Source: Spizellomyces punctatus DAOM BR117 (Eukaryota; Chytridiomycota; Chytridiomycetes; Spizellomycetales; Spizellomycetaceae). From it: a DNA stretch of 64,000 nucleotides. How positions within the stretch are numbered: the first letter of the stretch is position 1; each line of letters begins with the position of its first letter. The stretch is from assembly GCF_000182565.1 (NCBI RefSeq), contig NW_015971538.1:144713-208712 (forward strand). The letters run 5' to 3'. This document shows, piece after piece, positions 60,027 through 64,000 of this stretch. The notes under the pieces were generated by a model that made no database searches, had not been told where the DNA came from, and saw nothing but the letters and a program-made list of their open reading frames with translations. A program made the position numbers and the translations under genes.

Positions 60027-62256
60027 CTAATCTTCGTCACTGCTCAACTCCAACTCTATCATACCATCATTACTCGGTTTAGATATCGTAACCTGTGCAT
60101 CCGCCATCACCGGAACGAGCTTATTATGTGACGGCGCTGCTGCTATAAAATCTCGTCCCGTGACAGGATCAAATCCCATTCGACTCATTGCCTCAGGTGT
60201 GAATACGGTTTTTGGTTCTGACTTTTTTCGATCTGGAGGTGGATCTAGCAAACAAAATTAGCTTGCGTAGGAAATGTAGCCGAAGACTCTAACATACCTT
60301 TTGAGCCCTTCAAAAGGTGCCTGGCTATTCGGAGGTACCGAGCACCTGGAGTGTGTGTGTCTAACATACCCGCTCTGACATAAGGACCAACATATCACGA
60401 CATTTAGGTTGAACATGTCATTGAACCAGTCGCATTCACTCTGATATTGTGACTCACAGCTCTTTCTCCTCTTCAGGCTTCAGCTTCCGTCCTGGTTTAC
60501 ATGCTTGCAGCACTTGCAGGCCCGACTCGCCAGTGGACAAAGCCTGTCCGCCAGGAAACAAATATGTATCGGTCGCCGCTAATTTCCGGCGCTTTTTGGA
60601 GGTATCTTTTGGGTCCCCTAATGCAAATACGGCATTGCTATAAGATTGTTTAACATTGTACTGCGATCATGAAGTAATGAAGCAAAATTGCATGCCTTAC
60701 CCTGCAAGGAACTCCTGCCGTTTCAAGCGAGCTTTCTTGAACAATTCGACTGCATGTTCTTCACAATGTTTACTATGCCGACTAAGAAAGAAAAGAGGGC
60801 GTTGAGCGTTGGCGTATTCAGCGAACAAGCACCAACGTACTGACATATTAAGCACCCGTGCGCATCTATCGTGTTCATTTTTCATCGCCTCGCAGAATCC
60901 AATGTCCTGAGACATGCCAATTTTCATCCACTTGTCTTCATTGTCCACGTTCAAACCAACCAGTCTCCCCTTCTGTTATGAGCAGTCAGCACGTTCAGTA
61001 GACCAGACACTGAGATTGAGATTCGCCATACCTCATTGGGTAACAGGATCTTCGGGTTCAAGAGTGCCACAACACTTCCAACCAGCTCCTTCCAATGACG
61101 CTCGAATGACTTTTTGAACAAAAACACGTTGACGACGCTTTTGTCGAGGTCGGTCAATTTGATCACACAGTATTTACCGCCTTTTAGGCTGGTACGAGGC
61201 GAAGATTTCTCGGCAATCACACCAATTGTCACCCAGTCCCCCACTATGTCGTCCCCGCTCATATCCTGCATTATACGATGGAGAGGGACCATGCGGCGTC
61301 CCAGCATTCGCGTTTGCATATCAGTCACAGACACTTGGCGGTCCCTTATGTGAAATTAGATTGAGAAAGACCGCAGTCAAACCATTCCTGAGAGTCATGC
61401 GGCTACTGACCTCAATCGTAAACCCGAGTATCCCTCTACTGCATTCTCACTCACAGTAGCTTGCTTGCCCTTGCTTCGAATATTGGGCGACGGCAGGCGA
61501 GGTGACATTGGATCTGAACGATTGTAAAACATTCCCTGTTATAATCACGATCTAATATACATGATCTATTGATTGACAAACCAGATCGCACCTGAGGACG
61601 CCTGTCCGAATGACTTTGCCTTTGGACGATTATGAATCGCGGCTTCCTTGAGGTAACAACTCCTTTTGTCTGACATCTTTTCTGTGAACGATGCTTCTAG
61701 ACCCTTAGAGCCATAAAAATCTGGAGGGGGCAGTTTCCTCTTCAGCGACGTTTGGGCGATAATCTGCGAGGTTTTGGTAGTGACTTCCCTGACTGCAAGC
61801 AAGTCTTATAAGTAATGTGGTGCAGAAGAATTATGAGGCATTTCATACCTAACGCATCAGTCGCTTCCGTTTTGGCGAATATACTATGATTATAGTCCCT
61901 TGATATCTCAGGTTGCATATCCGGCTTGCTGCCCTCCTCTTCCATTTGGCGAATTTCAGCCTCTAGCCTGGCCTTTTCATTCTCCAATTTTAGCCTTCTG
62001 AGCCGTTGATGGCGTTGACGCAGTGCTTCGAGTTCCAGAAGCTGAGCATCTTCTGCACCGTGAGAAACTAAGTTTAGTGGAAGGACCTACAGGCAATTTT
62101 GGGTGTCATGGGAGAGCTGTAGTTACTTGGTTGTTCACAGGTGGTGGGAGACCTCTGGCGCTCCGACGTGTCCTTTTCATTTTCGACTTCCTCTGCTAGG
62201 CAAAGTAGCGGGTCCTCATCTGAAGAGTCGTCGTATGACGTCCCTGTCAAGGTCAT
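60027..62256 (-). CDS. MCM10: MCM10 replication initiation factor
   Basis: Ten exons: 62256-62127, 62067-61849, 61792-61592, 61513-61411, 61344-61032, 60972-60833, 60781-60701, 60637-60458, 60374-60298 and 60244-60027; 553 residues. An N-terminal coiled coil lies at about 60-90. An OB fold (about 230-355) includes G-R-R-M-V-P-L and V-V-N-V-F-L-F-K-K. The zinc finger is G-M-S-Q-D-I-G-F-C ... C ... C-R-H-S-K-H-C-E-E-H (about 370-400). The C-terminal part ends in an acidic L-S-S-D-E-D. MCM10 activates the CMG helicase and binds DNA and polymerase alpha. Confidence 0.9.
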
Positions 62257-62429
62257 TATGTATTCAGCTGCACATTACTTCTTACGATCTCACCAATGCA
62301 GCGGAGATAGGTGTCCGAAAGTCCGAAAGTGCTTAGGTGTCACGTGGCGGCAGCCTGGCCGAGTGATCGTGGACAAGATCGCTCCGGTTTACGTTCCTGG
62401 TAAGGACTTCAGTGTCCGTGTTCCACATC

Positions 62430-63272
62430 ATGGAGGGGTCCGTGACTGTAGCCAAAACCTCAGATAAGGAATATCTCTACCACATTGTCAATATACCACC
62501 ATACCGCCTGACTATTGCTTCGAGGCTTGAAGATACTGATTCCGACGACGATTTTGTCGATCCGTATTTATTCGACCCATCATACACACTTGCAGCAGCT
62601 ACTGGCTTTTCAGTCTGGGAAGGCTCGGTTGCGCTCCTCTCCTTCATTCATTCCGCGCAGAGTTCAGAGGCACAAGAATTTCGCCGACGAGTGCTGGAGA
62701 AGCGAGAGAAAGTTGTGGAGCTGGGGAGCGGAACTGGCATCGGGGGGTTGGGGGTCGCTGCTTTGGGTGGGGACGTCCTATGCACAGACGTGGAAAGCGT
62801 TTGCGATTTGACGAGATCAAATATCAGACGAAATAGATTGGAAATCTCGTCTGAACGTTGCCCAACGGGTGGGTGGTTTGATTCAGTATCAGTCGGACGA
62901 GGAACGGCAGGTGTCCAACCTCTGGACTGGTCGCAGCCAGTATCCGCACAACGCAAACCGAATGATCCAATATCTGCGTCAATAATAATTGCAGCAGAAA
63001 CTGCTTGGCTTGCCGACCTGGCTCCTCTATTTGTGGAAACCGTGGCCAACTTGCTACGGTCTGGAGTCGAGGTATCGAATTGTAAGGTATGCTATTGGGC
63101 GTACAAGGAACGAGGAACGGAAGCCAGCAAAATTTTTACTACAATGTCCAACGTCAAAAGAGCCTTTCACCAAGCTGGGTGTGAGGTAGTCGAGATATGG
63201 AGAGAACGTAGTAAGGAGGATCCAGATAAGCACGTAATCATTAACACCATTCGTCAGACGCGGCTGCCGTAA
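62430..63272 (+). CDS. METTL21-type protein lysine methyltransferase
   Basis: 280 residues from the ATG at 62430. An alternative model starts at 62258 and splices 62399 to 62452, but its ATG would lie one base from the divergent MCM10 ATG, so I prefer 62430. The Methyltransf_16 signature is present: F-S-V-W-E-G-S, then V-V-E-L-G-S-G-T-G-I-G-G-L-G (SAM site, about 100-113), T-D-V and I-I-A-A-E-T-A-W. These cytosolic enzymes methylate lysines on chaperones and elongation factors. The substrate here is unknown. Confidence 0.75.
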   Translation: MEGSVTVAKTSDKEYLYHIVNIPPYRLTIASRLEDTDSDDDFVDPYLFDPSYTLAAATGFSVWEGSVALLSFIHSAQSSEAQEFRRRVLEKREKVVELGSGTGIGGLGVAALGGDVLCTDVESVCDLTRSNIRRNRLEISSERCPTGGWFDSVSVGRGTAGVQPLDWSQPVSAQRKPNDPISASIIIAAETAWLADLAPLFVETVANLLRSGVEVSNCKVCYWAYKERGTEASKIFTTMSNVKRAFHQAGCEVVEIWRERSKEDPDKHVIINTIRQTRLP

Positions 63273-63487
63273 ACCTATGAGCCTATTATTATGAATTTTG
63301 CACCTAGCTAGCAGTCTTTGGAGGACGTATAGCACTGAAATATCACATTTGGTCCCAATGTCATTGTCTATATAATCGTGCGTTAGGACTAGAGTCTACA
63401 ACCTCTGATCTCTGGCTCTGCGAAGAGATCTGTGCCATTACTGACTATGCGCATCGATCTGATCTTTCGTCTTTGCCACAAAAGTCC

Positions 63488-64000
63488 TCATTGCTTCCAC
63501 TGCTCCCATGGAAACCCTTCCGGAATCAGATCCGGCCGGTCCCATATGAATCCGACCAACCATTCTAAGGCATCGACAAGCCGGGGGCCAGGGCGGTTAA
63601 ACATCTGCGCGAAGTAAAGGAGCGGGGCGGGTTTATTTCGTGTTCCGATACTTTCCATATTATGGGTACCTACCTGATTTCCATCGACAACCGCCACTTT
63701 CTTGCAGGTCTTCATGACCTCTTTCCACCAATTCTTTTCTTGGGCTAACCGGGTTTCCCTTTTACTGTCCTCCAGGTTAAGTCCACATGGGCAGATGATG
63801 AGAATTTCTGGTTTGCTATCTATCACCATTTGTTCTGGCGTGCGTCGGGAAGGTCCCGCACCTGCGTCCTCCGTGGCAGGAGCAACGGGATGAGTTCCAC
63901 CAGCCATCTCGATGAGCTGCGGTGTCCTATCAACGTAGAACATGAACATGCGGACATGCAAAATGTGCATCAACAGAATCCCCTACCAGTGCCCGCCTGG
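63488..64000 (-). CDS. BtuF-like periplasmic-binding-fold protein, N-terminus beyond window
   Basis: Three C-terminal exons are visible: 64000-63987 (partial), 63926-63674 and 63604-63488. Spliced, they read G-G-H-W-T-P-Q-L-I-E-M-A-G-G, then I-I-C-P-C-G-L-N-L, V-D-G-N-Q-M-F-N-R-P-G-P-R-L-V-D-A-L. These are hallmarks of the cobalamin/iron-binding ABC substrate-binding fold, here in a eukaryotic cytosolic-type homologue. The ligand and role in fungi are not established. The gene continues to the right of the window. Confidence 0.75.

Overview
The window reads as nuclear DNA of an early-diverging, probably chytrid-like, fungus that carries one complete, apparently intact DNA-virus-like provirus. 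The host call rests on dense short GT-AG introns, a chitin synthase fused to a myosin motor, a CPA1 gene with a fungal arginine attenuator uORF, and a TRIM37-type ligase, which I infer fits a zoosporic fungus better than Dikarya. No rRNA, tRNA or CRISPR array was seen.

Left host flank (1-12697): a truncated F-box-like gene (-), an unrecognised eight-exon gene (+), CPA1 with its spliced attenuator uORF (+), a TRIM37-like RING/B-box/MATH ubiquitin ligase in eleven exons (-), and a mucin-like single-pass membrane protein (+).

Provirus (12698-39609, 26.9 kb): bounded by 178-bp terminal inverted repeats that differ at two positions. It encodes a family B DNA polymerase, thymidylate synthase, a degenerate dUTPase-like protein, a double jelly-roll-type major capsid protein, a penton-type minor capsid protein, an FtsK/HerA-type packaging ATPase, a class 3 lipase, a 1790-residue phage-like fibre protein, two DUF3310 proteins placed symmetrically next to the two repeats, and about a dozen small or unknown proteins. 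This set fits a polinton-like virus (Preplasmiviricota). No integrase, recombinase or maturation protease was recognised, and no target-site duplication is visible. The capsid and ATPase genes are each interrupted by a GT-AG intron of about 0.6 kb that carries an HNH endonuclease gene on the opposite strand; removing the introns restores both reading frames exactly. This is the most unusual feature of the window.

Right host flank (39610-64000): a Golgi-type glycosyltransferase-like gene (+), a ZRANB2-like SR protein (+), NDUFAF5 with eleven exons including a 12-nt microexon (-), a transmembrane PDI-like protein (-), the myosin-motor chitin synthase (+), SFT2 with a GC-AG intron (-), a SET-domain protein (+), a three-span membrane protein (+), MCM10 in ten exons (-), a METTL21-type methyltransferase (+), and a BtuF-like protein that runs off the right edge (-).

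Exon boundaries were worked out by hand from splice-site sequence, frame continuity and family resemblance, without transcript evidence. Where a gene is spliced, the feature span covers the whole gene and the exons are given in its evidence.
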